Assembly: GCA_963969365.1 (NCBI GenBank)
Contig: OZ017749.1
Location: forward strand, 2,728,001-2,792,000
Length of the DNA: 64,000 nucleotides
Reading direction: 5' to 3'
Source: Asterochloris sp. CNOR1
Taxonomy: Eukaryota > Chlorophyta > Trebouxiophyceae > Trebouxiales > Trebouxiaceae
Shown here one piece after another: positions 46,088 through 57,755 of this stretch. Every line of letters starts with the position of its first letter. Position 1 is the stretch's first letter. The notes under the pieces are model-generated. The model did no database searches. It had not been told where the DNA came from and saw only the letters and a program-made list of their open reading frames with translations. Made by a program: the position numbers and the translations under genes.

Positions 46088-48866
46088 ATGGAGCTGCCCA
46101 GCCATTTCAAGCTACACCTGCTGGACCAGCAGGAGCATGTTCAGCACCTCTCCTTGCTAGAGAATGCCTATGTTGTTGGGCTGGATGCAGAGTGGCAGCC
46201 AAAATCAGGAGGACAGCCCAAAGCTGCTCTCATTCAGCTGGCGATTCATACACCCCAGTCAGGAGACCACGTCCTCCTGCTAGTGAGTGTCTGAGCTCAT
46301 GCCAACCTCAGAAGCTGCCAGGGAAGTTCTCAGACTCCATGTTCTGTTGCCAGGACATGCTCACTCTGCCAGTTGGAGAGGTGCGCAAGAAACTTCAAGC
46401 CCTGTTCAGAGACCAAAACATCCTGAAGGTGCGGCAAAATCTCAACTTTCAGGTACCTGTGCGACAGCGACATGCTCCTCAACAAGATGCATGTTGAGTG
46501 CAGGTCGGCTATGGCCTGGCAAATGACCTGTGGGCTATTGCAGCCGCCATAGGCGCAGAAGGAGCAGGCTGTGTTGCTGTCGTGCAGCCCCAGGTTGATG
46601 TCGCGCGAGTGCACAGAGAGCTCAGGCACAGGCAGGCTCTGGACAACAGCAAGGTGGGCCGTTGATTGGCTTGCTGGGTACCCATGCACCTGCACGGGTC
46701 ACAGATGCGAGGAAGCACCTGCTGCTGACCCAGTTGAGAGTGCTAGCAGCATGGCCCCTGAGCTGTCTACTTGTGCAGGGTGTGCCCATGGGGCTGGCAG
46801 GCCTGGTGCAGTCTGAGTTGGGGCAGGAGCTGGACAAGACGCTGCAGTGCAGCGCCTGGGGCAAGAGGCCTCTCAGCCATGAGCAGGTGCGATGACACTA
46901 CATTGTATGGTGACAACGGCGAAGCTGTGCACGTGCTTTCCCTTCTGACTGGCCTCCAGCCTCTGCGGGTTGCAGTTGCATTGCGCGGCGCTAGATGTAG
47001 CCTGCCCTGTCCCTTCTGACTGGCATGCTGTCTCTTCTGGGTGCAGCTGCAGTACGCAGCGCTTGATGCAGTCTGCCTCCTGCAGCTGCTGGCCCACATG
47101 GTCTCAGTGGCACAGCCCCCACGTCACAGCTTCACCTGTCCTGAATCAGGTGCAGCAGCAGGGACTGAACAAACCCGTCAAAGCCAGCAGGGCAGCGCTC
47201 AGAGTGCCCAGGGTCCACCACAAATAGCTCCAGAAGCAGTGGTAGGCAGTGCCGCACACCAGAAGGGTCCTGAGGGCCAGCAGGCTGCCACCGGCACTAC
47301 AAAGGCACCTTTGTACAGCCCTGTTCAGAATGACGGCCAATGGTGGGAGGTACTGTCTGCGGGCCAGGCCAGCGCGGTAAGCAAGTTCTTAATGATCAGC
47401 AGCAGCATACAGCTGAGGGCGTGATCTCTGTGATGCAATGATTCACGTGATGTTGAGAAAGCAGTGGATGCTAGTCCCGGGCATGCAGGCTTGATTGATT
47501 GATGTACTCAGGGCAGAGGTGGTCGTGTAAGTGCATCAAGACTGTTATGCCATTTGCGGCACAGGTAGTCCAGCACTGGGCCAGCCGCCTGGACCTGGTG
47601 GCAGGGGCGCCACAGGAAGGCAGAAGCAGGCCGCCCCGGGACACATCCCTGCGGATGAGCAAGGTCGAGCGCAGAGCTCTGCGGAAGCAAAATGAGCGGC
47701 TGCACATGAGCTCCCCAGCCTATGGTGGGTCCTTGCTGCCAATCCACCCAGCCAGCATGCTTTTTGCATTCAGAGAACGCCTGCAGATGAGTGCCTCACC
47801 TTGAGTTGCTACCGGGAGCAGGCTTGCTGTGATGGGAGCTTGCCTGTCGTGGGCATGACGGCAAGCAGCTGAGGCAGATGGCTCAATCAAACTGTTGATT
47901 CTGCAGGCAGGCCCAGACACATACCCTGGGCAGGGCAGGAGGACGCAGAGCCTCGCTTCGTGTGCGATGTGATGACAGAAGGGTTGGCCAGGCAGCTGCG
48001 CATGTGTGGTGTAGATGCAGCAGCAGTGACAGACCTCCTGACAGGGGGCCCCAGGCACATGGTCCACAGGGCCCTGGTGGAGGCTGCTGAGACAGAGCAG
48101 CGCGTGGTGCTCACCTGTGACAGGTTATTCATTACAGCAGGCTACACAGACCAGGTGCGGTCCCTTCTGAGACTCTCTGTGAATGTTGTCACTGCTGTGC
48201 ACAAAGGCAAGCCCGCTTGGAGGTTGCTGCACTCCTGAGCCTGTGTGTGTGGATAACCGAGCATTCTGGCAACCATTGGCAGATGTCCTGCAGGCCTACT
48301 TCGTGAGAGGGAATGACAAGCGTGCCCAGCTCAATGAGGTGCTGGACGCTTTCAACATCCAGGTGTTCTTTTGGCTGGTGGCTTCAGGCCAGTGTGTTCA
48401 TTGCTTTGGCCTGGCCCATTAGGCGCACATGCTGCAGCCTCTGAATGTTGCCGCTTTTGACTCCAGGTACAGGAGGATGAGCTCCTCAGCCGATGCCAGA
48501 AGTGCAATGGCGAGTTCGATCCGACGTGAGGGCACTAATGCTTAAACTGCCGATTTGGTAACTCTATGCACAATGTATGCAGCAAGTGGCAGTGACTTGA
48601 TTGGCTAAGGGTGTGCCCTCTGCAGGCCAAGGACGCCTGAAGAGTTGACACCCGACTCTGGGGTGCCGGAGAGCGTGAAGGAGCAGCAGGTGGACTTCTG
48701 GGTCTGTGCCCGTTGCGGCAAGGTTTATTGGCAGGAAAGTAGCTGTCCAGCTGTTGCGCTGTTGATGGCCAAGCTCTGATGCAGTATGATGCTGCTGCAG
48801 GGCAACACATATGGCAAGGCAATGGCACGCATGGCTGAGCGAGTACTGGGCATTCGCCTACAGTGA
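46088..48866 (+). CDS. Mut7-like 3'-5' exonuclease with C-terminal Mut7-C RNase domain
   Basis: DEDDy-type exonuclease (EXD/Mut-7 group) fused to a Mut7-C domain. Eleven exons: 46088-46282, 46354-46428, 46504-46653, 46779-46886, 47047-47376, 47565-47724, 47907-48154, 48294-48362, 48467-48525, 48626-48734 and 48801-48866, giving 522 residues. Exo motifs: VVGLDAEWQ (D33, E35), VGYGLANDLWAI (D98) and the third motif YAALDA (Y179, D183). A low-complexity linker of about 100 residues follows. Mut7-C starts RFVCDVMTEGLARQLRMCGVD and holds two CxxC pairs (SRCQKCNGE and CARCGKVYW), probably a zinc site. Homologues process small-RNA or tRNA ends, but the substrate here is unknown. The last splice is odd: the conserved VYWQ is followed by GA, not GT; the only phase-correct GT donor (48723) would delete VYWQ. 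Confidence 0.85.
46940..47081 (+). repeat. 71-bp tandem duplication covering the start of Mut7-like exon 5
   Basis: The unit 46940-47010 is repeated at 47011-47081. CCCTTCTGACTGGC is identical at 46940 and 47011, and the acceptor CAG recurs at 46973 and 47044. The 31 nt after the acceptor match at 24 positions, so the upstream unit is a decayed copy of the catalytic-motif exon edge. Confidence 0.85.
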
Positions 48867-49182
48867 AGGCATTGGTCAAGCCGCATCATGACCTTTGTAC
48901 AAAAGTTGAGCTGAGATTTGAGGTGAGGACCCCTTCTTGCATGTCTGCCAGAGTTTTTGATTTGAGTGTTGCATCATTTGCCTGCAGGCCTATCCTGGAA
49001 AGGACGGCATCGCGCGCAGAGCTGACTCTTGATTTTGCCTGCCTGAAAATATTCTAAAATCAGGCCTTAGTCAACTTGGTGCTGATTAAGTTTTTCCTTC
49101 CCCCGATTCCGGAACTCGTATCAGAATCAGGGAACCGGCTGCGACATGCTGCTGGCATCAGGAGTCTGAGCAAATCCCACAC
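48867..49182. other. Intergenic region between tandem plus-strand genes
   Basis: 316 bp after the Mut7-like stop and before the ATG of the disordered protein. It is fairly AT-rich around 49040-49110. No gene, repeat or clear terminator is seen; it likely contains the promoter of the downstream gene. Confidence 0.4.
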
Positions 49183-52100
49183 ATGAGCAGCGTGATTGCC
49201 CATGGTGGCCCTGCGGACTCAGGCCCTGGCACAGCCCTCTCAGAGGCTCGCACTGAAGATGCCTCTGCAGATCCGCTCAGCGAGGCCCAGAGCTTTGGTC
49301 AGAGTCAGCCCGTGAGTTTGATTGGCCATGCTGTGCCGCAAGCCACTTCAGCTTCTGGGCCTTTTCCCCTCATGCCCGCTGCATGGGGAGCGGAGCAGCA
49401 GCATAGTGCTGGCTCCATGCGCGGCGCATAAGGCGTCATTGCTTTCAAGCGCGGACCAACATGCCTCTGTTCCCTGCAGCATCCTGCCTGGAGCCAAATC
49501 TCGGCCGCACTGCAAGGCCCACCCCGCCCAGCAGGCTCAACAGCAGCACCTGCACACTCGGCAGCAGATGACAGTGCTCTGTCGTCAGTAGACCCTGAAG
49601 GTGAGACCCACTACTGTCGCCACAAACTGTCATCCCATGATCCAGGGGTGCAACCATTGACGTGCACGGCAAGCTGTGGTGCGATTTGAGGAAGCTTGCA
49701 TTGCCAGCCAGAAGTGCTCACAACACTTGAGTCTGCTCACTGCCAACCCCCTGGAACCCCTCCCCTACCCTCCTTCCCTAGGTCACGGCTCCAAGCTCAG
49801 CCTGGTCCGATGAGTCTGCTGCGCTGCCTATGCAGGCGAGCACTCATCCCTGCCCCAGTTGCGGGCTGAGCGCTCCGCTCTAGCAGGTGGGCCTCAGGGC
49901 CTGCCACTGGCACCCGCCGCAGGCCAGCACCAGCAGGGGCCCCCAGCAGGTGCCTTCGTCCTGGAAGGCGCACCTGCTCAGCCAGCACACCAGCACCAGC
50001 TGCAGCAGGAGGAGCTGTCCATGCTGCACCGTGCCAGCAGCGTGGTGTCACAAACGAAAGGAGGCCCCAAGGGCACATCCCATGAGGGGACACCAGCCTC
50101 CCGGCATGCTGCAGACAGGTCCCCCTTTGCTCAGGGGCGCCCGCGAGACAGCAGCCCGCAGGCCAGCCAGGCTGGCAGCCAGGCACGCCCTGCGTTGACT
50201 GGCTCTCGTACTCACTTTCACTGCTTACGTTCTGGTGTCATTGCCCTAGGATGCAATGCTGCAAGTTGCTCGCTGTTCACAGCTTTACGGTAGAGCCAGG
50301 GTCATATTGATGGCTTGAGCAGCCTTTTGATCGGCAACAGCTGAGCTTGAAGGTGTACTCCAAGAAATACACGTTCCTGCTTTGGTTCTCAGCTGCGGCA
50401 CAATACTCTCGTCAGCTGCAGGTCATGGACCAGTGCATTTGCCTGCATGCTGGCGTCCCGCCTGGCGCAGAAGCCCTCCTCCTGCATGGCCATACCACTG
50501 AGGCATGTCGTCTCTGCATGCAGGACCAGGGGAGCCCAACCAAACGGCGCCGGCTGATGCCCACCTCCCCAGCAGCGCATAGCCTGGTCCAGCAACGGGG
50601 TCTGCCACTTCCACAGGTCACAGCTGCAGCGCCCACACCCCCCAGCATCGTGCAGGGCGGCCAACGGCACACATCGCGCCTGCAGGTGGGGCCTCAGCCG
50701 CGACTGTGTCTTGTGAGACACCCCTGTGTAGCTTGCAGACTCACAGATGCAGGGTGGGCCTCGGATGCTTCTTTGTGTAGTAAGATACACTGTGTGGCTT
50801 GGAGGTGCCCCTGGTGCCATGCACGCCGGGGGGACCATCTTGCAGCTCAAGCCAGCTATGGAGGAATGGTCTACAGCCAGCGCTTGAGCTACAGCTACAG
50901 CGGGCGGGGACCTCGAAGTCTCTTGTCTGTCAGTCCGTCAGACTTCTTGATGCCCACTGGGGATAGCCTCGCCGTTCCAGACAGCTGCAAAGGAATGGGT
51001 CGAAGCCAGCACTCCCAGCAGGCTTTTTGCACATGCTGACTGCCATTAATGGGGCCCACTGTCTCGAAGACAGCATTTGCAGGGGCAATCTGCTGGTCAG
51101 AAGATCTCGGTACTGTGTGCAGGTGGGGCAGAGCTCTGCCGCTGGTGCCGCCGTGGTGGGTGGGCATGCGACATGGGCTGGAGCACGTGAGTCTGGAAGT
51201 CAGCCGCTGCTGCAGCCTGCGCTCTCCCTGGGAGCCCAGGCTGCCTCCATCGAGGCGGTGCAGACTGGAGGGGAGGATGTGGATGCAGACATGCACGACG
51301 CTGGCGAGGTACAGGCCCCTTTAATGGGCAGGCAAGCCATCGGGGCTTCCTGGGGCCACCAGGCTCAGGGGGCGGCTTCGGTGCACTCAGGCAAGGGCCC
51401 ACGGCAGACAGCGCGGCATGCTGCAGCCGCTCAGGGGGCCGGCTCGGTGCACTCGGGCGAAGGTCCACAGCGGGCAGCAGGGCCCTCTGCAGCGCAGCAG
51501 TCGCTGGGGCCTGCAGCAGCGGCCCTCTTGCAGGGGCGGGGCAGCTCCACACTGCACCATCGCTCGCTGTCGCCCCCCAACCAGCACTCTGCTCAGAGCC
51601 GGGGGGAGACGCAGGTGCACCCTGGGCAAGGCGCAGGGGCCCGAGCAGTGCCTGCCGGCAGCAGCGGCAGGCCATTCACTGAGGTGTGTGCTGGAGACAG
51701 CAGTGAGCATCATGCCAGATTCCCACTCCACAAGTGACGTGCCGCCCGGCACCATGCACCTCTCTCATCTGCACCGCACGGCAGCTGCGGTCAAGAGGGC
51801 TGGTGGTTGCTTTGCTGCAGTGCTGCAGCTGAAGCGGAAGCAGCTGACCACAGAGACATGGCAGTGGAAGCTGCAGCCTGGTGATGCAGTGTTCTCGGCG
51901 CGCCCAGAAGCATGTGGGCACGACCCCTGGGCACTAGCCTGCCCGGCAGACGTCAGCTCACGATGACACTGCTGCCTGCAGGGGTTGGAGCACCAGGGCT
52001 CAATAGTGCATGGCTCCCTACCAGCACAGGAGCATGTGGGCACCACCCCTGGGCGCCACCCCTCCCCGGCAGCACTGCGCCAAGCAGTGCGGGGTGACCT

Positions 52101-54842
52101 GCATCACGCAGCCTCAGCCAGGCTGGATGCGGCAGCAGCAGGCGCGGCAGCACAGCAGGGCACGGGGGTGGCTGCCCCTGCAGGGGAAGCGTGCATGCAG
52201 GACGCCTCCATCATGCAGGCAAGCTGTGCAGCAGTCCTGTCCTCAAGGCGACGGTGGACACCAAAGGAGAGGTCATCTGTTCCCTCTGATGACGGTGGTA
52301 GTGCGTGCCACTGCAGCCTGGACACCCTGGTGAACATGTGCTGCGTGACAGCAGTGGCAGTCAGGACTGGGGCTGGCCAGCTGCGGTTCCCTACGCAGCC
52401 CGGGGTGAGATCGTGCTGCGCTGTTCGGGCCTTGTCTCCTGCCCTAACCCCCAGATGTTGCGGAGGCCCTCCCCTGTGCAGTGGAGGCTGCTCACCTGCC
52501 ACAAGCAGCCCGTCACCTCAACCTCCCGTGCGGGCTGCAGGGCTGCTCCAGCGAGGCTCATGATGACGAGGCAGCTGCCCCCCTGCAGCACCAGACCTCG
52601 GCCCAGAGTGGGCCGCCTGCCCCCGGGTGGTCCCTGCAGCACCGGACCAGCTCCAACATGGCGGCGGGCACCTCTGGGCATCGGCAGGCCACCAGCAATG
52701 CATCTGATGACATGCAGGGAGCGGGGCAGGGGGCTCCCTTTCAGGTCTGCCTTGCCTTGTCTTGCTGCCCTTTGCCTGGCAGCACACACTGCCGATCCTG
52801 TGTGCCCTAACTTCTGCACCAAAGGGCATCTGCAGCACACCAGAGGTGAGCCCAAAATCACCTGATCTGCCACACCATGGCAGAGCTTGGGGCTTGCAGT
52901 CATGCAGCTGGTGCCGGGGGAGTCATTTGCCCACAGGTCTAGTTGCTGTGCACCTTGCGGGGCACGCACAGGTGCAGCCGTGAGAGGGTGGCAGTCACAT
53001 GCTGCCGTGATGCTCTGCTGCAGGGTGAGGCACAGGGGCAGGTTGGCGCTGCGCAGCCGCAGGGGCAGGCAAGGCACGCGCCCGCCTCTGTGATGGCCAC
53101 CGACAACTCAGATGGGGGCCTGTCTGACATGGAGACAGACCTGTCATCCCTGCAGCCGCACCATGCTGGCAGGGCAGCTGCCTCCCATGCAGGCAGCCAG
53201 GCGCAGGTGGGCAGCAATTGTGCTCTGTGACATGGCGTGCCAGGCGATGGAGTTAATCCGGGTGGTGCTGCGCCTGCTGCATGTGCTGCATGGTTTGCTG
53301 ACAACTGTGCCGGTCTGACAATGTCACGGCCAAGCATGAATGTTCCTGTGCAGTGGCAGCTGGTGGTGCTGCATGACTGACCTGCTGGGTCAATCAGGCT
53401 GGCAGAGGCTTTGCCCAAGCATGGGTCAGCAATGGTGGCCAGTCTTGGGGCCTCTGCATGGACTGCTTGCTGTGCAATATCAGGCAGGGGACCCAGGGTG
53501 TCGAGTGCCATCTGGCCTGTCTCGCCGGTTCATGACAGATCGAGCAACTGGGCCAGCACTTCAGAGGCACACCACAAGCATGCTGCAGCAACTGAATGTC
53601 TGCAGCACAGCAGGGCAAGCACACGCCCTCCACTCCAGTGTCCGACTCAACCTGGAGCCCATGCGTGCAGGGGTCCCAATTGAGGTTTGCATCGCCCGCG
53701 CCTGTGCCCGGCAACGCGTCCCATGCCAGCTGCGCCCCCCAGCAGCCATCACTGGGCAGCCCGCCGCTTGAGGGGGATGCGGCAGAAGTGCGCAGCCCCG
53801 ACCGCACTGCGCAGGCGTCCTGTGGGCACGGGCGGGCAGCGGGGCAGCATGGCCTGAAGAGGGCGACTGGCCGGGGCATACAGACCCATGCGGCCTCTGC
53901 AGCTGGCTCTGGTGAGGAGGCCTCGCTCAGCGCTGTGCCAAGGGAGCCATCTCAGACACTTTGAGGCTGGCTGGATGGCTGTGTTGGGACGTCATGTGCT
54001 CACCAGCAAACTTGAGGGGGCAGACAGCTAGACGACTGTGGGCTGTTGCACAGAGTCTTGTTCAGGGCGGCCCATCACATGCATCAAGCAGTCTTGCTCT
54101 CTCCTGCTATGCTCCAGCTCACAGCTCCACTGGCTGCCCCTGCAGGTGCGCGGCGCCCCCAGCAACCCTGCCCCAGCTACCAGCCCCGCCCGGCTAACAG
54201 CGCCACCAGCGGGAGCATGGCCGCCCCACGCAAGCGCCCTGCAGGCTCCCTGCACAAGGCTGGCAGCAAGGAGATGAGCCCCGCAGCTTCTCAGCAGGAC
54301 GGCCATGTAGGCGTGATGCCGCCGCCTGCCCGGCCGGGGCGTGGCCCCTCTCCCCAGGAGGGTGCATGGGCTGCCAATGGTGCTGCAGGTAATGATGCAG
54401 GTGACCCACAGCCAGCAGCAGGCCTGCATGAGGTTGTGATTGTCAGGGAACGAGCTGAGTTATAGGAGCGAGGCTCGGACCCTCAGAAGCTCTTTCTTGC
54501 TACTTTCAGAGGTCCAAACTCTGCAGAGATCTAAAGGCTGCTGACACCAGGTGGTCCTGTGCAGGAGCGCAGCATGGGGATGAGGATGGCCAGCCCACCA
54601 GTGCCGCCACGCTGCTGCAGCAGGCAGCCAGCGCTGCCCTGCCTGCGCTGACAGTCGTGGAGCCAATAGCTTCCAGCGCGCCAGGGACAGCCTATGAGTG
54701 CCAGTCAGCCCCCGCGCCGGGCGCTGTGATGCAGATGGCCCAGCCGCAGCCAGCCCTCACTGAGATCCTGCCCACTGGTCTTCACGGAGGGGAGTCCTGC
54801 CAGGGCAACAGTGTTGGCACCAGCCCGTATAGGTACCAGTGA
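49183..54842 (+). CDS. Long low-complexity, probably nuclear protein, unrecognised; exon model incomplete
   Basis: Not recognised. Well-supported exons are 49183-49311, 49480-49600, 49836 to about 50180, 50524-50685, 51123-51683, 51982-52218, 53024-53206, 54146-54388 and 54565-54842 (TGA). Others near 52450-52745 and 53595-53900 are likely but their edges are unsure. The protein is rich in Ala, Gly, Ser, Gln and Pro throughout and should be largely disordered. Candidate nuclear localisation signals are SPTKRRRL (about 50533) and APRKRPAGSLHKAG (about 54224). Exon 51123-51683 holds a degenerate tandem repeat around ASVHSGKGP / GSVHSGEGP. I see no folded domain, so the function is open; transcription co-regulators often look like this, but that is only an analogy. 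The donor after 52218 is GC (AG/GCAAGC), and the exon ending near 50180 may also use GC. Confidence 0.55.
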
Positions 54843-55177
54843 CATGTTGGCCAGTGGTTTTTGAGCATCACAATGCTGAGCAAGCTTGGGCCAGGCCCAG
54901 TCAGTTTGATGTGACTCTGTTTGCTCATTGAGTAAGCTTCACGGCTGAAACATCAGCCATCCTGTTTGCTTCTACATCAGGACAGTTTGTTCAGGTACAG
55001 TATACTGCTTGGCTACTTGTTCAAGCATGTTCAAATTAATTGTTGACCGCAACAAGAGGAGAATTCAGGGGCTGCATATGGTCATTGATGCACCCTCATC
55101 ACTGGAAGCACAAGATTGGTTCCCTGAGCATGTGCTGGATCAGGAAACCAGAAGTGAGATGGCCTGAAATGCTGAAG
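54843..55177. other. Convergent intergenic region
   Basis: 335 bp between the stop codons of the low-complexity gene (+) and the DNAJC17-like gene (-). AT-richer than the genes (for example near 54900-55040). It holds the two 3' ends; no gene or repeat is seen. Confidence 0.4.
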
Positions 55178-57536
55178 CTACACCGCATGGTCCTCATCAG
55201 CCTGCATCTGTCTAATGACCTCAGCTCGTTCAGCAGCCTGGCGCAGCTTCATAAGAGTGACATCTTCAAAGTCTTTATTGCCAAAACCAAAGCCTTTGCC
55301 AGGCAGCACGCTACTTTGGGATGCTGCTGGCTGCTGCTGGGGCATGTCGGGGAAGCTGCTGGGCCTGGCGCCGAACACGCTGGCTCCCGGGAAGGAGCTG
55401 GGGCGTGCTCCAAACACGCTGGACGTGGCAGGCTGGGCTGCCGAGCCGCAGCCACTGGCTGTGGCAGCAAACGCAGGCTGTGCCGCCGAGCCAGTACCAG
55501 CACCATTGGCTGTGGCAGCAAAGGCAGGTCGCGCTGCCAAGCCCACACCTGCCGCAGCGACGGCGGGCTGGGAGGGCACAGAGCCAAAGGGGTTGCGTGG
55601 CGGAGGCCGCAGGCCAAACCTGGTGAGGCCCGCGGGCCCCCCCCTGACGTCCTCGCGGTCGGGGTCTTTGACAGGACTGGAGGGCGGCGTGACAGCGGGC
55701 ATCCTAACCGCGCTCGGCCTGACGCTGCCTGCCTGCTCCTGCCCACCCTCTGGCAAAGCATCCAGGCCACTGCTGCTGCTGCCTGGTTGACCTGTCACCG
55801 CAGCGGCAGCATCTGGTGCTGCAGGGGCCACCTTCGAGAGAGGCACAGTCTGCAGAGGCTCCTGGAGGTCCCCATTGACCGCCTCGGCAGCTGCGATGGC
55901 CGCGTCCAGGGTGCTCATGACCACCAGCGCGCTGCTGCTCCTCTTCTTCCCCGCTTTCAACACAACATCCTCCACTCTGCCGTGCCTCTCAAAGATGCAG
56001 CGCAGGCTGGCGGCATCGTGCTGGGCGCTGCCCTTGTCCCAAGACACCTGCACAGGGGCAGTGTGGGACTGCATGGGGCACACGAGCAGGGGCTCTGGCT
56101 GGCTTTGAGCAGGTGGGTGTGGGGGAGCAGGCCCTGTGAGCATTGTGCAAAGTGGAGCCCCACCATGAGTAGATTCAGGCAGTGTCCATGCCTGAATACT
56201 CAGCAAAGCTGGTCCAAGGTAAGATGCACCAAGCAGCGGCCCTTTGATGTTCACAGGGGCCTCACACAAGTATGCGCGGGCAAGTTGCGAGACAGCTGCT
56301 GCAAAGGCAGGCAACAAGCGGCGGGAGCATGCCTTCAGGGTCCGCAGGAGCGCCTCGGTCATCTCAGGCACCACTTTAGGCGCCCGGGCGCCTGCCGTGC
56401 TGGAGCTCGACCCCGACTGTGCAGCTGGGGGTTGCGGCATGTAGTCGGCAGCCGTCCCTGCATCTGGGTACCAGGCTGCGCCGTGTGCGGGGCCGCCGTG
56501 AGCTACAGCCCTGTGCCTTGCCATCTGGGCAGACTGCTGGGCCTGGCGCTCGGCAGCCTGCTTTCGCAAGCGCTCCAGCTCACTCTGCAGGGGCACGGTG
56601 GGAGAGGCTCAGTGACTGAGTGCCTGCTGCAATGATTGACTGCCTTTGCAGATGCCGCACCTCGACCTGCAGGGGCCACAAGGGAGCACTCAGCGGTGCA
56701 CTGGGTAGCTGCTCTGCCTCACCAGCAACAGGGTGGCTGACGCACACCCACAGCCTTTCAAGGAACTATACTGGATGCCAGATGCCACCTGCTTCTGGAG
56801 CTGGGCCGCCCCGCGGCCTGCACTGAGGGGTAGCACCGGCTGCATGCTGTGCCCTTGGTGCTGGATGCATGGCAACTTCACACAGGCAAGCCTTGCCGGC
56901 CCCAGCAGACCTTGCAGCCCACCTTGAGGCGACTGGAAGCCTGCTGCTCAGCAGACCGCTCTGTCTGCCAGGCCTCTTCCCTCTTTGCCAGGTCCTGCTG
57001 CATCTTGCGGCGCTTGTCGCTCTGCCCTGCCTGGCGGGCCTGCCGTGCTGCTTGAGCCCTGCAGGTAGACAGAGACTGGCTTTGTGGTGGAGCCTGCACA
57101 TCCCAGGCACGCTCGCCACCCGAAAAGTGGCTTTGCACAATTGCTTATGCTTGGCTCCCACTGCAGTGCGGATAGCTGCGCACTGGCAGCCAGGGGTGGC
57201 AGACTGACAGAAGCAAGGGAATGCATGCCTGTGAAGATCGTCCAGGGCTGCTCTGGCCTGGGCATCTGACAGCAGCTCGTACGCCCTCTGGATGAGATTG
57301 AACTCTGCGGCAGCGTTGGGGTTGTCCCGCTGCTTGTCAGGATGCTTTTTGAGGGCCAGCATTCGAAATGCCTGCAGGAAGGGTGAACAGGAGCACATAC
57401 ACATCAGAAATTATGCTGCACTCCATCCACAGGTAAATGTCTGTACCTTTTTGATGTCTGCATCTGTGCTCTTGCTGCCCTCCTCCAGCCCCAACATAGC
57501 ATACGGATCCTGCTGCTCAGTCCAGACTTCTGCCAT
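55178..57536 (-). CDS. DNAJC17: DNAJC17-like protein: J domain, coiled coil, RRM
   Basis: Spliceosome-associated co-chaperone family. Five exons: 57536-57447, 57371-57229, 57058-56923, 56584-56333 and 56047-55178, giving 496 residues. The J domain opens [21 protein letters not shown] and carries HPD in [13 protein letters not shown] (H40), followed by a basic coiled coil ([19 protein letters not shown]), an RRM ([46 protein letters not shown]), and a C-terminal helix ([24 protein letters not shown]) that is a hallmark of DNAJC17. Between RRM and tail lies an algal insertion of Ala/Pro-rich repeats, including two copies of [11 protein letters not shown] and three AAQPA units. Two introns need GC donors: AG/GCATGC after 57229 and AG/GCATGC after 56333; phase and conservation support both. 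Confidence 0.88.
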
Positions 57537-57755
57537 GCTTCCCTGTTTCTCCAAAGAGATGCCCTCGCAGGGCTGGGCTGCTGAGCCGTGCCAGATGCAG
57601 TTCTGGCGCTACTTGTCTTTCTTGGGTTTGACCTACACCTCCCGCAGGCCCATTCCTTCTCACCCCCTAGCAGCTTGCCCCTTACATTCAACACCCCTGG
57701 CCTGAGGGATTGGAGGGCAACTCGCAGTCAGCGGCTGTAGGGCAAGGGGGACAGC
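57537..57755. promoter_or_regulatory. Bidirectional promoter of DNAJC17-like and CFAP20
   Basis: Only 219 bp separate the two divergent start codons, so both 5' UTRs and core promoters must share this stretch. No TATA box is obvious. It is CT-rich near 57645-57680. Confidence 0.6.

Noticed and set aside
45640-46497. 285-codon open frame on the plus strand
   Set aside because: It overlaps the Mut7-like gene in a different frame up to its exon 2, has no family signal, and its composition matches chance in this GC-rich DNA.
56640-56672. Tiny exon VEVRHLQ in DNAJC17
   Set aside because: Including it breaks the reading phase of the next exon, and the family needs no insert there.
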